DNA of 64,000 nucleotides from Allacma fusca. Taxonomy: Eukaryota > Arthropoda > Collembola > Symphypleona > Sminthuridae. Under the pieces are notes generated by a model. The model was not told where the DNA came from. It worked only from the letters and a program-made list of their open reading frames with translations, and ran no database searches. The position numbers were made by a program, and so were the translations under genes. Where the stretch lies: the NCBI GenBank assembly GCA_947179485.1, contig OX359250.1:46101450-46165449 (forward strand), given 5' to 3'. Within the stretch, counting starts at the first letter, position 1. The number at the start of each line of letters is the position of its first letter. This document shows positions 36,001-48,100 of this stretch, one piece after another.

Positions 36001-38334
36001 ACATTGTCGCGGGTTGAGAATTTCCTGGTGTTTTATCAACGGTCTTTATAAGGGATGCTTCTGTCGGTTTCCCAACTCGGAGATTAATAACTTTAGATGA
36101 GGGTACCAAGATTGCAGGAGGAAGAGGAGGAGGTGGAGGCGGAGGTGGGGGTGGCGGCGCAGGGGGAAGGGATACTGGTGGTTTTTCAGTAGTAGCAGGT
36201 ACTTCTGATGGTACTGATAATGAGGTTTGAGTAGCCAAAATCTTCGCAATCATGATCCGCATTTCTGAAAGTTCGTGTTCTAGAGCGGCTACCTTAGCTT
36301 GCGTTGCGGCATTTAATGTCGAAGACTCCAAATTTGAATGTAGCTCAGATTCGTTGGAACCTTGGGTTAAACTTGGAGTAGAACACTTGGGATGAAATCT
36401 TGGTATGCTGAAACGTTAACACATTTGAATTATTTTTAACCACCTCAATTTTTATAAACTTCCATGATTCTCTCCCTCAAAAAAACATTTTCAAAATATG
36501 TTTTGATGCAGGTTTGCAGGAAATTTTATGGTATTTCCAGTGAGCTAACTGACTGGTCTCAGCATTAAGAGCAGTGGTAAAAAAGTGGTAGCCAGGTTAG
36601 CGAAATATTCCTTCTAGTGCAAAATTGAAAAAAAATTGGAGTATAAAGACATTTGAGATTTTCAATTTTTCAAGCAAGCTGGACATAAAAAAATTTGGGG
36701 TTTGTTTCACGAGGAATAATTTCGATCTATTATCAGTAGCCTTAATCAAAAATTACGGCTGCAGCAGCATATAAGGCGAAGCAAGACTATGAATTATTCC
36801 AACAGGTTATCATCAATGTCTGCAGGTATTACATTATTTAGAACTTAAGTCACTCTTTTTAGGTGCAAGGCGAAACGTAGTTCCATATTTGATATCGTGT
36901 TGATTTCTGTCCGTCATCACGATAACTGCCGAACCAACGTCACAACACAATTCAAACTCTTTACAGTGACACCTTGTCTAATGTGCCGGAACCCTATTGA
37001 TTTTGGAGAAGAACAGGACATCCGTTTGACCATAGCGGTTTTTTGACCTCAGAAAATTAAAATAGGTTACATTTAATACAAACGGCTTCTCCAGAGGCTC
37101 TACCCGAGGCACAAAACTTTTATGGACGTTGTTTACGATATCGATACACAGATGCCGCTTCACTTTGCCCCCTTGACGACTTTACGCTTTGGTCTTTAGT
37201 ACTTGTTACCGATGATTTTTACTGCTACGGCCGTCATTTCCGACTTACAATTGTCTCAATATTGTAGTACTAGCAAATGAATACCCATGAAATTTGCTGC
37301 AAACTCAATGGCTTGATTGTTTGTCGGCGAATTTGCTTGAAAAATGGAAAACTAGAAACTGACTTCATACTTATTTTGATTTTTTTAAAATTTTGCTGCT
37401 AAGGAATATATATATATATATCAGATAGGTCTTCTGGAAACCCCTTTATTTCCTACAAACTAGCGTCAAAACAAATTCTGATTTTTTTAGGCGAAATTAA
37501 AACACATTAATTTCAATCTATAAAAAACCCTAACGTTCGGTCTTCACGTTTATGATCCCTTTGACCCTAAAAATTGACACGGTCAATGAACAAAATAGGA
37601 GTTGACTACAAACTAGAGGAATCAAATATTGGATGAGTCATTTCTTTATGTGAGCTACAGGAGATCAAATGATACCGAGCCTTACAGTAATCAACATTAG
37701 AAATTTAAGTTCTCACTCCAAATCAAAATTAATGGTCAGATCCGTTGAACCCCACAAGCTGGAACTAACACTCTCAGCTCTAGCATCTTCCTCGCTAACT
37801 AGGTCTTCCTCAGGTCCAAATGCGTGAATCAGTCCTGACTCTCCATAATCCGACTCGTCAGTCTCCGAGGTGTCTTCTTCAATAAATTTTCGAGCAGACA
37901 CGAAACCTCTCGGGATGTAAGTGCAATGTGTATTGCTATCCTCTAGTGAGCCAAAGGTTATTCTAGGTGTGGGTTGCAAAAACGGGACGTAGTAAGCAAT
38001 AGTTCTGACCAAACTCCCTCGTCTTTGATACATTCGATAAGCTTGAATTAATGCGTCCACCTGATAGCGGACCCCATGGGGTGCATTCCTCAGACTTTCC
38101 AATAAAGGTCCGATCTGTCATCACAAAATCACCAATCTTAGCAATAAATCTCAATAATATACTTGCAAAGTTTTCCAATCATGGTACTTTTACCCGCTCA
38201 GTAATAATGCCAGCAAAGGGTCTCACTCCATAATGGTATCCCAAAATCACTCCACAAAGTACGCCCAAATCCACCAATAACGCCTTATCAAACGGACTAC
38301 GCTGGGACCTTAAAGTAACTTGAGATGAGGCCAT
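33080..38334 (-). CDS. MTFR1: Mitochondrial fission regulator, MTFR1/MTFR2/MTFR1L family
   Basis: Vertebrate MTFR proteins associate with mitochondria and influence fission and respiration. Exons on the minus strand are 38334-38194, 38114-37717, 36407-35952 and 33449-33080. Phases match at each junction (0, 2, 2) to give 455 codons including stop (454 aa); human MTFR1 is about 330. Family hallmarks are the SLVRTIAYYVPFLQPTPRITF-like region (human: SSRSIVRKIGTNL..), a heptad-like stretch AALEHELSEMRIMIAKI, a proline run of eleven residues, DVLKDLPSVRLRAV (human EILKEMNSVKLRSV) and DPASMIAAALKKRFA (human DPAALIAEALKKKFA). Exon 1 adds a hydrophobic segment VDLGVLCGVILGYHYG. At 37713 an apparent stop is bypassed by a GTGAGA donor. 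A hAT element lies in the last intron. Which of the three vertebrate paralogs it equals cannot be said. It stands head-to-head with ARMC1. Confidence 0.85.
33679..35097. mobile_element. hAT-like element in the last intron of the MTFR1-family gene
   Basis: The ends CAGGCACTCCGGAA and TTCCGGAGTGCCTG are exact inverted repeats inside a perfect 8-bp duplication CATGAACA (33671-33678 and 35098-35105). Just inside each end is a poly-G/poly-C tract (GGGGGGACAGG, TGTCCCCCCC). Several open frames of 60-90 codons occur, none of which I can assign to a transposase. Confidence 0.85.
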
Positions 38335-41300
38335 GGTGCTTTTATTTTAATTCTTCAACTTGAGGTCCACCCGTCTTTACAAACGATAAATCCCATTAGA
38401 TAATACACAAATCCGCAAAACTACTACTTCAGATCGAAGTGTAGTACTTCATGTTTCATTCAAATATTTTATTTTATATTCTCTTCTCAGGGTAAATTCA
38501 GTGCATAGATTCTGATTTTGAAAGAATTTGATCCATATTAAATTAATTAACCAAAAAACAAACCAATTCTTACTTCATATGAAAAAGTTTGGCCGAGTCC
38601 TCAGCTGATGACAACCCAAATGGTTTACAAACTAAACGGCATTCATTTTCGCTATTTGTACACACCAAACAAGGAACAAGGCATAATTACAAGCGAAATA
38701 TGTAAGGCCCTTAAAACTGGAATATTTTAACTTCTCACCGGTAATAAGTCATGGTTTCCAAATAAGTAACCAACACAGTAACAATAACAATAAATCTCTT
38801 CAAACTCAAACTCCAACTGTCACTTGATAACTCGTGTCAATAAAAATTCTAATCCACTCCGTAGCGTTCACCGTACTGACACTATAGGACACTCACACTG
38901 TGAATTATATATAATTATTATTGTTTTAGCTTTAAGCAATTTAACATTTGCACTGGTTGAGAGCAACTATAGTTCACATGCCATTAAGCCGTTTTGCAGG
39001 TTATTATTGTTTATGCGGGAACAGAGTTGCACGTTGCATGTGGGAATTCATCCCCTTCGAAACTGACACTGACAGTATATTATGAGCCAAAGCATTGCTG
39101 CAAGCAGTGATACCCAGTAGTAGTGTTTTTTTAGTGATCCCATTTCGTCTATCAGGGTTAGAGCCAAGTTTAGAGCCTTAATCAGTCGTGGGATGAATAC
39201 ATAGACTATCGTCGTTGAAGCAAAATGTTCTACATGCTTTTGTACAGCATCTTCATTATTGTGTCTCTTCATGCACATATGGTTAATAACATCTATTTTT
39301 GTTTTTCATGAAGCTGGATGTACAGTGTGAATTCCTTAGATTAAAGCATTCATAACAATTTATTGTCAACCAAAAACTTGAAGTTTCTGAGGTCATGGAT
39401 GTATACTATTTTCATGAATTTCATGATTCTTTATTTGCACCATTTTCAATGCTGAGGAACATCGACATCAGTCATTTTAAAATTTAATATTATTTAGCCT
39501 AAAATCTACACACAAATAAGGATACTTAATGGATATGTTTCAACTGTCCAGGCGGACAATGATGCATATACATGCCTTTCTTAGTCGAATGAGGACGAGA
39601 ATTTCAACGGCGAAGAGGTAGTATAATGCCATGGATGCATTTTGAATTCAAAGCAAAAAGTCTACACGTGTCTTTTCCCTTACAAGGCTCCCTCAAAGAG
39701 AAATGAACTTCTGGATTCTGCTCTTCAATTTTTGTGAACTGAAGCCTATTTTGTACTTCGTGAAGCTCCATGCTCATTATTAGTCTTTATCCACAAAAAA
39801 AATCTCAATCATTTAGCTTCTTCATCGAGGTCAAGCAAGTGCAAGTACACAAGGTTCTTGGATTCGTACAATACAATCCATTATACATTTTATTTCTTTA
39901 AACTCTGACCTCTCGTTTCCCCGAAACTCCGAATTCCCGTGACACAATTCATTCATCCAGATTCCTTAAAGGTACACACCGAATTTTTTCTATCCATTTA
40001 TTATAGTAAATTAATTTAATAAATATAAATTTAATCTTTTTTTTTAAAGTGGTGAAGGAGAGCTGATTTGGAGAGCTGATTTATTTCACCGTTCACTCAA
40101 GTACACTGACAGGAGAGTTAATAATTTAGAATATTGGTGCTAGGAGTGGAAGACTGGTGCATGCTGGTTTGTGGAACCGTTAGAGCCTTGGCTGCGTTTA
40201 CCGCCAATCCTTTCCATTGGCTCATGTTTGAATTTTGTCGGAGGGAATGAGGAAGAAATAACGGACGTTCGTTGCATGTGTCGAGTCCTGCCTATATCCT
40301 AGTCCGGTTCCCAAATTTATTACCGCAGTGAGAAATATTCCTTTACAATCTTATCTCTTCCGTCTGCCGGAAATCTACTCTGTTTCGGGGCATCACAGGT
40401 AATAATTATTCTCATTCACATGTACTTACATAATTCTCACAAGTATAAAGTACACCAAGTAGCGTGGAAATAATTCCCTCCAACGGCTCCAACTCTCCAA
40501 CAACAAAACTCCAATACTCCAATCCAACATCATATTCCAGTATTTGAATTCCTACTTTTATTGAGTTTTATCCGCACAAGAGACAGGTAGCCCGGTAAAA
40601 TTAGAGGGTTTAATAATAGCGGATTGTTCCTCCGTCCGCAAAAATAATTAGGCAACTGCAGGAGGCATGAGTTGTTCCAGTCTCCCAATAATTAACTATT
40701 GAGTGAAGTTCAATGTGTTTACTATCTGATTAGTTGATTTTTGCATGTATTCTTGATTTTGGACTGCTGTTGAGTAATATAATTACATAATTGAAGTACC
40801 TATACATACATGCGTTCTTCCTAAATAAGTACATACATTGTTTTCATATTCCCAGTTTGGACTGTATTGACTCTTGAGTTCTTCCTTGGCAGCAGTTATT
40901 GGTGATTTATTATTCGTTTAATGAAGTGTGTTAAGTTAATGTTGACAGGGTATATGAGTAGTTGGTGGTGGAATTTGATCGGTTCTAGATTTTTGACTTA
41001 TTCTGGAATTGATTTAGCAGACCACGTTCTGGATTCTGGGGTGACTCTTGACTTGCTATTGGACTCCTCAAAATCTCATTGGAAGACTCATTTGAATGTT
41101 GAAACGTTGAAAGTCTTGATAATTGAGGTAATTATAGGTTATATTTAATATTTATAATTATTGTTGTTAATATGAATATTATAGATGAGTTCGGTCATTC
41201 ACCGGTTATTATGTCATGATGGGAGTATGAGTTGGGTTGTAGTGTAGTGCTTGTAGTTGTGGTGGTTGGTGATTACTTATAATTTTTAAGCGTTCGGGAT

Positions 41301-42188
41301 AAATATTTTTTGTACAAAGAGATTATTTGCATCTGTAGGAGCCAAGGTATTTGGGAGAATTTTCAGTAACCCATTGTCCCACTATGACCCTGGCCGCAAA
41401 CAATTAACTTTATGAAATAACCCGGCTTGAGTTGACTTTGAGTGAAATCATCCACGGTGTACGGGTGTACCCCCCGTAGAGACATAATAGTGATGCATTT
41501 TATTGCTACCCATTTCCCCTCTAGTATCTATCAAACCACCCGTTAGGTACCACCCAACCCAAATGACACTGCTGTAACTGATGGGATCAGTTCAATAAGA
41601 TAAATAAATTACGATCATGAGTTGTAGTTAATATTTCCCGTTTTTTAACAACAATCTAACCAAAACTAGTAAGATTTTGAAGACATGAAGAAAGTCAGAT
41701 AGCAGAAGCAAATGTGGTTGTAATCACCATTGTCAATTTTCGAACCTGTCTTAAACAAAACGAAGGAAATCAAAGACTCAGGCAAGAAGGAACTAAAACT
41801 AGTTTTCGTGGGCTGCGTGAGTAATTAAATAACTACTTGTTTGCGGAAGTGATCTGTTTTTCCTCTGATAATGAGCGAGAAGTGATAAATGGGCATGGGT
41901 GGTAGTTACGTGGGTGGTGGGTAGTAGATAGATAGATATCTAGAATCCAGGTGGTAGAGATGATTTCAGCAGTAAAAGTCAAATTTTACCTAAGAGGGAA
42001 CCCCTAAAATACATACAAGACAGCATGCCACTATTGCAATGAGTTTTTGCTTACTGAAGGGGTGCTCTTATAAATAGAATGAACTGTATTTATTGGTAAA
42101 TGTTTATGCTGTTTGATTTTGTGTACAATAATGTGCTTACTGCTTACTCTTGGTTTAGTGACATTTCCAACGTGTACCTCCCAGAGGC
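38335..42188. other. Shared upstream region of the divergent MTFR1-family and ARMC1 genes
   Basis: No coding exon recognised in 3.9 kb. The two genes start at its edges and are transcribed outward, so their promoters lie here. The + strand reads CTCCCAG just before the ARMC1 start, a possible 3' splice site, so a non-coding first exon further upstream is possible. The short open frames here show no family resemblance. Confidence 0.45.
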
Positions 42189-45100
42189 ATGGAATCTGCT
42201 GCCGAAAACCTTGTGAGCCAGATGAAGGGGGTTGAAATAGAGGACAATGACGAGAGTTATCCGAGATTGTCTGTAGAAAATGAAGCACTAAGCTTGGAAG
42301 TGGACAGTGAATATGCTCCTGTCAACATTGCACCGTCATCCTCGGAAGATCTAACAAAGGATGAGAACACTCCGTCACTACCGAAACCCGGTTCGGTTGA
42401 TGATAATGAAGTCAATGCCAGCGCCACGACGACAGCTGCAAATGAACTGTATTATCTGCAAGTTCTGGGGCAGTACTTGCATAGCGTTAGGAATAAAGAA
42501 AACCATTTGTCGTTCTTGAAGGTAATTACTGGAGAATTAAACCGGCATAAGTTCCCTGCTGTAGGAGCAAGGTTGGAAAATTCTTCTTGTGGAGCGCAAT
42601 AGAAGAAAATGCGTAGGAGGAGGAATTTCTGACGTTGTCATTTTATCTGGGAATACCTGTCCGTTATTAAAACAATTCAAAGAACTAGGCTTTTAGCAAT
42701 TTCAACGGGATTCATTTTCATTAAATATCAACAATCCATCTTAAAAAATTGACACTCATCATCCAAAGATATTTAAATGTATCAAAGCATATTGCTTCTT
42801 TTGAAATAAATTGTAATCATATATTTGGATGCTGTGGCCTCGCTCAATTTTTGACTGTTGATTTTAAAGAAAATGAATTCCAATGTTTACTACAAGCCTA
42901 GTGCTTTGAAATACTTTTATCACGGACAGGTCTTCCTTGATAAAATGACAACGTCAGAAATTCCTCCTCCTTCGCATTTTCTTCTGTTGCGCTCCACAAG
43001 AATTTCTTCAGCCTTGCTCCCTGTCTTTTTTATCATATCCATAATTCTCAACGTAGAAATCCGTTTGATAGCTCCCTGAAAAGCCTAATCACATTTCCTC
43101 GAAATTGATCGTCAAAGCATTTTCTCGAAAACAATATTGTGTGAGAATATTGAAAATGAAGAATTTGAAAGTTGAAGTTTCACATTTTTTAACCCTGTGA
43201 CCTCAAATATTGAACTAGGTCAATAAAGTATACTTTAGAAAATCTGGAAGCTAAAAACTGTAGGAATAAAATATTTTATAAGTGACCTCCTTATGTGAGT
43301 TAGGGTTAGGGGGCACGTAGCAAATGATTATTGTCACTGTGTACATGGAATATTCCACTTGCAATTAATCCACTCCTAAATGATTAATTATATATTGATT
43401 TTATTTGCTGTACTTACAGGATGCAGTTGTCGGACCATTTTTGTCACTCTGCTTGGCTTCTAACTCGGATAAAGTTTTAGTGGGCGTTCTCAAAGTAATC
43501 AATGTTCTGGTTAAAAATCGGGATAATTTACCTCGGTTGAGGGAACTTCTACACTTTACGGATGCTCTTCTTGCTGCTTCTAAGTGAGTTATATTTTTGC
43601 TTTTGTAGGTTTTATTATGAATTTTGTAATGGTTTTATGGAGACATAGAGACATTCTTGTCGGCAAAACTAACTGACTAATTTCTTGATTTAGAAACGAA
43701 AGTATTAATGGAGCTGTTCGTCAGAAGGCCTCAAACTTTTATGATCTCATCAACAATTCGAAGAAACATTTTTGTAATAACACAGGCACATTGAACCAAG
43801 AACAGTATGGTGATCCCCGACTTTCCGAATTCGCAAAGCCTTTAAGTTCTGCAAGAAAGACTCAACTGTATTTAAACCACGCTTTGAATAAGGTAGGTAA
43901 ATATCACATTTTAGTTGTTCAAGCATTTTTAACATTTAGACCTACTGTGCATAAAACGCGGGTGATTTCCGTATGTCCGTCCCCGACCCCTATTTTATTC
44001 AGTTTAACTGAAGTACTTAATTATGAAGTGGTAACAGGCTACAAGTTGTGCATATGTCGTGAGTGTAGTTAGGCTTGATTATAAATTATAATCAGGGTTG
44101 CACTAAGGCTTCCATCCGATCGGATCATCCGCGGATATCCGAAATATCGGATCGGATACACTACTTATCCGATCCGAATACAATCCGATCGGATCGGATA
44201 CGTACCCCTTATCCGGTCATCGGATTCGGATCGGATCGGATTTGGAAATGACTTTATCCGACCGGTTCGGATCACAAATGATAAACGGATAATCCGACGG
44301 ATATCCGAAAATCAAATTTTTAGCGCGTTCGAGCGACCAATAAGACCGAAGTGTGCACCAACAATTTTTCCAAGGAGTTACTGTGCCGCTTTTACGTGTT
44401 TTCTTATTAATTCTGTGCTTCAAATTTACAGCGGTGTTCTAAAGTTTTTCCTCAGTTTGTACGTAATGTATGCAAAAATGATTAATATTGTGATGTAGTA
44501 AAAAGCTAATGCATTTTTGTAGTGAAAATTCCTAATACTTTTTTCATCATCCACTGGTATCAATTCGGATAATTTCGGATATCCGCGGGTCGGATCGGAT
44601 ACGGATGAATAAAGTTTTTATCCGATCCGTAACGGTCGGATCGGATAATAAGAAAATTTATCCGAAAATTTCGGTTCGGATCGGATATTCGATTTATCCG
44701 GTCGGATGGAAGCCTTAGGTTACACAATCGAAAATGTCCTGCGTTTTATGCCTGCCCACCTGCAAATGTCCTGAAGATGCACGACATTTTGCCAAAATAT
44801 TTATGTACACTTATTACAGTCCATTTTTGCTTTTCTAGTACACATAAGGGAGCTTTCTATGTTATAATCAGGCCCATTCAGCAATACATCTATACGCTGA
44901 ATTTATGTAGTATATTTACAGTAAGTTCGCAGGGAACCTACAAGCGAAGAAAAGTTAGGTTGTAGATTGAAACAGAAAAGTGGATATGGATAATATACCA
45001 CACCCAGGGTCCATCTGTCTTTGAATTTTTTCGAAATTTTCAACGGTTCGGGAATTACAGGGGAAAATCGGTTTTTTCGGTTAAACCAAATTTTCTCGAA

Positions 45101-48100
45101 AACGGCTCGTCCGATTTCGTCCCTGTTTCGTGCTACGTAATCAGAAAAACATGTTCTTGTGCAGGTTTTGTCAATTTTTGAAAATTTTCAAAATTTTTCA
45201 AAATTTCATGAAAAATGTAAAAAAATTCAAAATTTTTAACTTTTGGCGTACAATATATTATGAAATGTTCTTTATTTACATAGCCTACTGCATACAAACA
45301 TTTTATCCACGAAATGCCAAAAGTTAAAAAAGGTTCGGATATCCGCGGATATCCGAACCTTACTTCAAGAGACCGTAAAACAGATATATCTTATATATTG
45401 GGCATGTTTCTAATTTTATCACATTCAAATCAATATGAAAATGTTTAAATTCCGGTGTATCGATAATTACCTCGTTAGATGCAAAACCAATTTTGCTTCC
45501 AAAAAACTGAAAACAAATAGATTATGCATTCAATATAATTGACTCGGCTTTTCCTTGATTCTTTTGTCTTGAATATTTTTCCACCAACTCTTTCAGTTGA
45601 TGTTGGAAATAAGTACTAAGAAAAATAATTAAAAATGTAACAACAAATTCACGAAGAATTTGAACAATTGATGCCGGGCACGTTGCATGCGTGTATGGAG
45701 GACGAGAATTCTCTTGAATGCATTAAAGTTTCAAATTAGAGGTGGGATTCGGGCTTGACTTCAGGCCCGAACCCGGAAGAAACCCGAGCAAATACTCAAT
45801 ACTCAGCACCCCGCCCGCCAACGGGCTAAATATTCGATATTCAACCCGGCCCGTTTTATGCACTTCACATTTTGTGAAACCCGAACCCGTTAAAAACCCG
45901 GTCTCCAAAATATTTTACAACCCGAACCCGCTAAAAACCTGATCTTTAAATAGTTTTAAAACCCGATGAAAATCCGGTTTTTTACCAACAATTGAATCCG
46001 CTGTGAAACCTCTATTTACATATTCTATTTTATTTGCATATACTGTCCATCCCAATAAACGTGCACACACGGAGCAAAACAGCTCTGAAGTTTTTTGAAG
46101 ATTATGAACTGAAAAATAAATGCAGGCCCAAGCCCGATCTTAACCCGGTTTCATTGATTTAGTGCACCCGGTCGGAGCCCGACGTAAGTTCGTATTTGCA
46201 GCCCGAACCCGGCTAAAAACCCGGCCGGGTCGGGTTCGGGCCGGCCCGAATCTAATAGCCCGCTTCCTGACCTCACCTCTATTTCAAATCCAAGAATCTC
46301 TCTACTATAAAATGCGTGACAATATGATAGCATTATTCCTCACGAGAGGGCTCGTCTAAAAGACGGATATCCGCGGATATCCGCCGGATCATCCGAAAAC
46401 ACAGAACATGCTCATCCTATCCGGTCGGATGCATTCATTACTGCATCAAATCCTATCCGAAATAAATACACGGATTCAAATGATGCATCCGGTCCGCCAT
46501 ATGTTTGACGGATAGGATTAATTGTGTTTTCAATCCTATCCGAATCCGATCCGATCCGAATCCGTCCGGATCAATCCGATCCGATGAAGACCTTTAATTA
46601 TCCATATCCACTTTTCTGTTTCAATCTACAACCTAACTTTTCTTCGTTTGTAGGTTCCCTGCGAACTTACAGTTATCATTTCCGAACGGATTCCACATTT
46701 TATTTACACTATAGTATGTAAAATTCTCCAAAACTACTTCAGGTAGAAATCGATAATCAAGCTTATCCTTATTTTTGTCTACGTTGCTTCCACTCATTGA
46801 ACGTGATGGCTCCACTCTTTTGTCGTATTTGATTATCTAACTTGGACTGATGTGTCCGTAGGAACGCCGGTTTGTAATTACGAGAGCTCTGGTGCGGATT
46901 GATGGAGTCATTTCAATTGCATTTAATCCGGAGCAACATTTGTGCATCGTTAGATCAAGAAATGTAAGACCTGAAGTTCTCGGAATGACTGTCGCAAGTC
47001 TGGGGTTTCATTGCAGTCTTATCACAAGGAATGAAAACAACGAAATTGTAAGTTTTGCTGTTTATTGCTAACACTTGTACGGACCATTTGTTTCCCACAA
47101 GAAACCTGTTGATGACTTGTGAAATATCGTTGAGATTTCACAAATTTTAAGGCAGACAGGTGGTGGTATACCTGCGGCATTTGCTACAAGTGCACTTACA
47201 ACTGTTCGTTTTGTTTTTCCTGAACCTACATATTATATTTTCTCTTCAAGAGGCTTTTACTTGACCATTTTACATTTACACAAGTAACATGTTTAACATT
47301 TGCTTCTCCACCGAAAATACTCAGCAGGTTTGAAAGATGTAAAAGTAAAAGAAATACGTATACAGGGTGCCACATACCTCAACCGTCCATCAGTCCATAG
47401 AAAAGCATGTAGAATGTATGCACATATGTACTATGTGTCACGCATCCTTTTTCTTTCCCCTAACCCATAGAAGGGACAACGGCAAAAAATTGCGATTCCC
47501 CCATTTTCAAGCAAATTCTTTAGATTTTTCAAAATTTTTTTCATTGACCGGGGTCAAAAATTGCAGACACTGTCGTCAAGAATGTGAAGCAAAATCGAGA
47601 TTTTTTGCGGATAGTCGGCATTACAAATTTTTGTTTACAGGTAACACAATTTCTGATGTTTGTTTTGACGCTCGTTTGTAAGGAATGTTATGGTATTTTT
47701 GGGGAACTACCACAAGTCCCCACGTTGAGATTTGTGGACTTGACTCGTGAGTACTGAGAGCAAGGTTGGGGAAATTTATCTTGAGGAGCAAAGATGCAGA
47801 ACTGGAGAGTTTCTGTTTTTGCCATTTCTTCATGGACAAAAAAAAACTTTCTTTTTACTTCACCATTTTGGAAAAAGTCAAACTTTCAATTTTGGCTCAC
47901 ATTGTTAGGTCCTGAGACCTCAATTTTTAACCCAAGAAGATGATATTAGACCCAAATGAAACCCCACAACTACTTTTAGAACGTTGAAATATTTTTACGA
48001 ACGACAGACCGTCCATGAATTGAAACAAATTTTGAAAAATGTGGAAAAAATGCGGGGAATCGCATATTTTAAGTCGTTGCCCCTTACATGTGCTAGGGGA

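Larger units (their letters stand above)
44920..46673. mobile_element. Inverted-repeat-bounded composite region (ARMC1 intron 3)
   Basis: Segments 44920-45000 and 46592-46673 are inverted copies of about 80 bases. Both contain GTAAGTTCGCAGGGAACC and GAAACAGAAAAGTGGATATG, or complements. No convincing target duplication. Between them lie a 32-base palindrome, a hAT element (45737-46281) and a fragment of the GGATCGGATA family (about 46352-46591). It may be a larger TIR element filled by later insertions. Confidence 0.6.

Noticed and set aside
37713-37716. Stop codon ending the second MTFR1-family exon
   Set aside because: A GTGAGA donor just before it joins in frame to the exon at 36407, which carries further family motifs.
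43791-44072. ARMC1 third exon read on past 43892
   Set aside because: A GTAGGT donor at 43893 in the right phase joins to the conserved segment at 46862; the read-through tail has no similarity.
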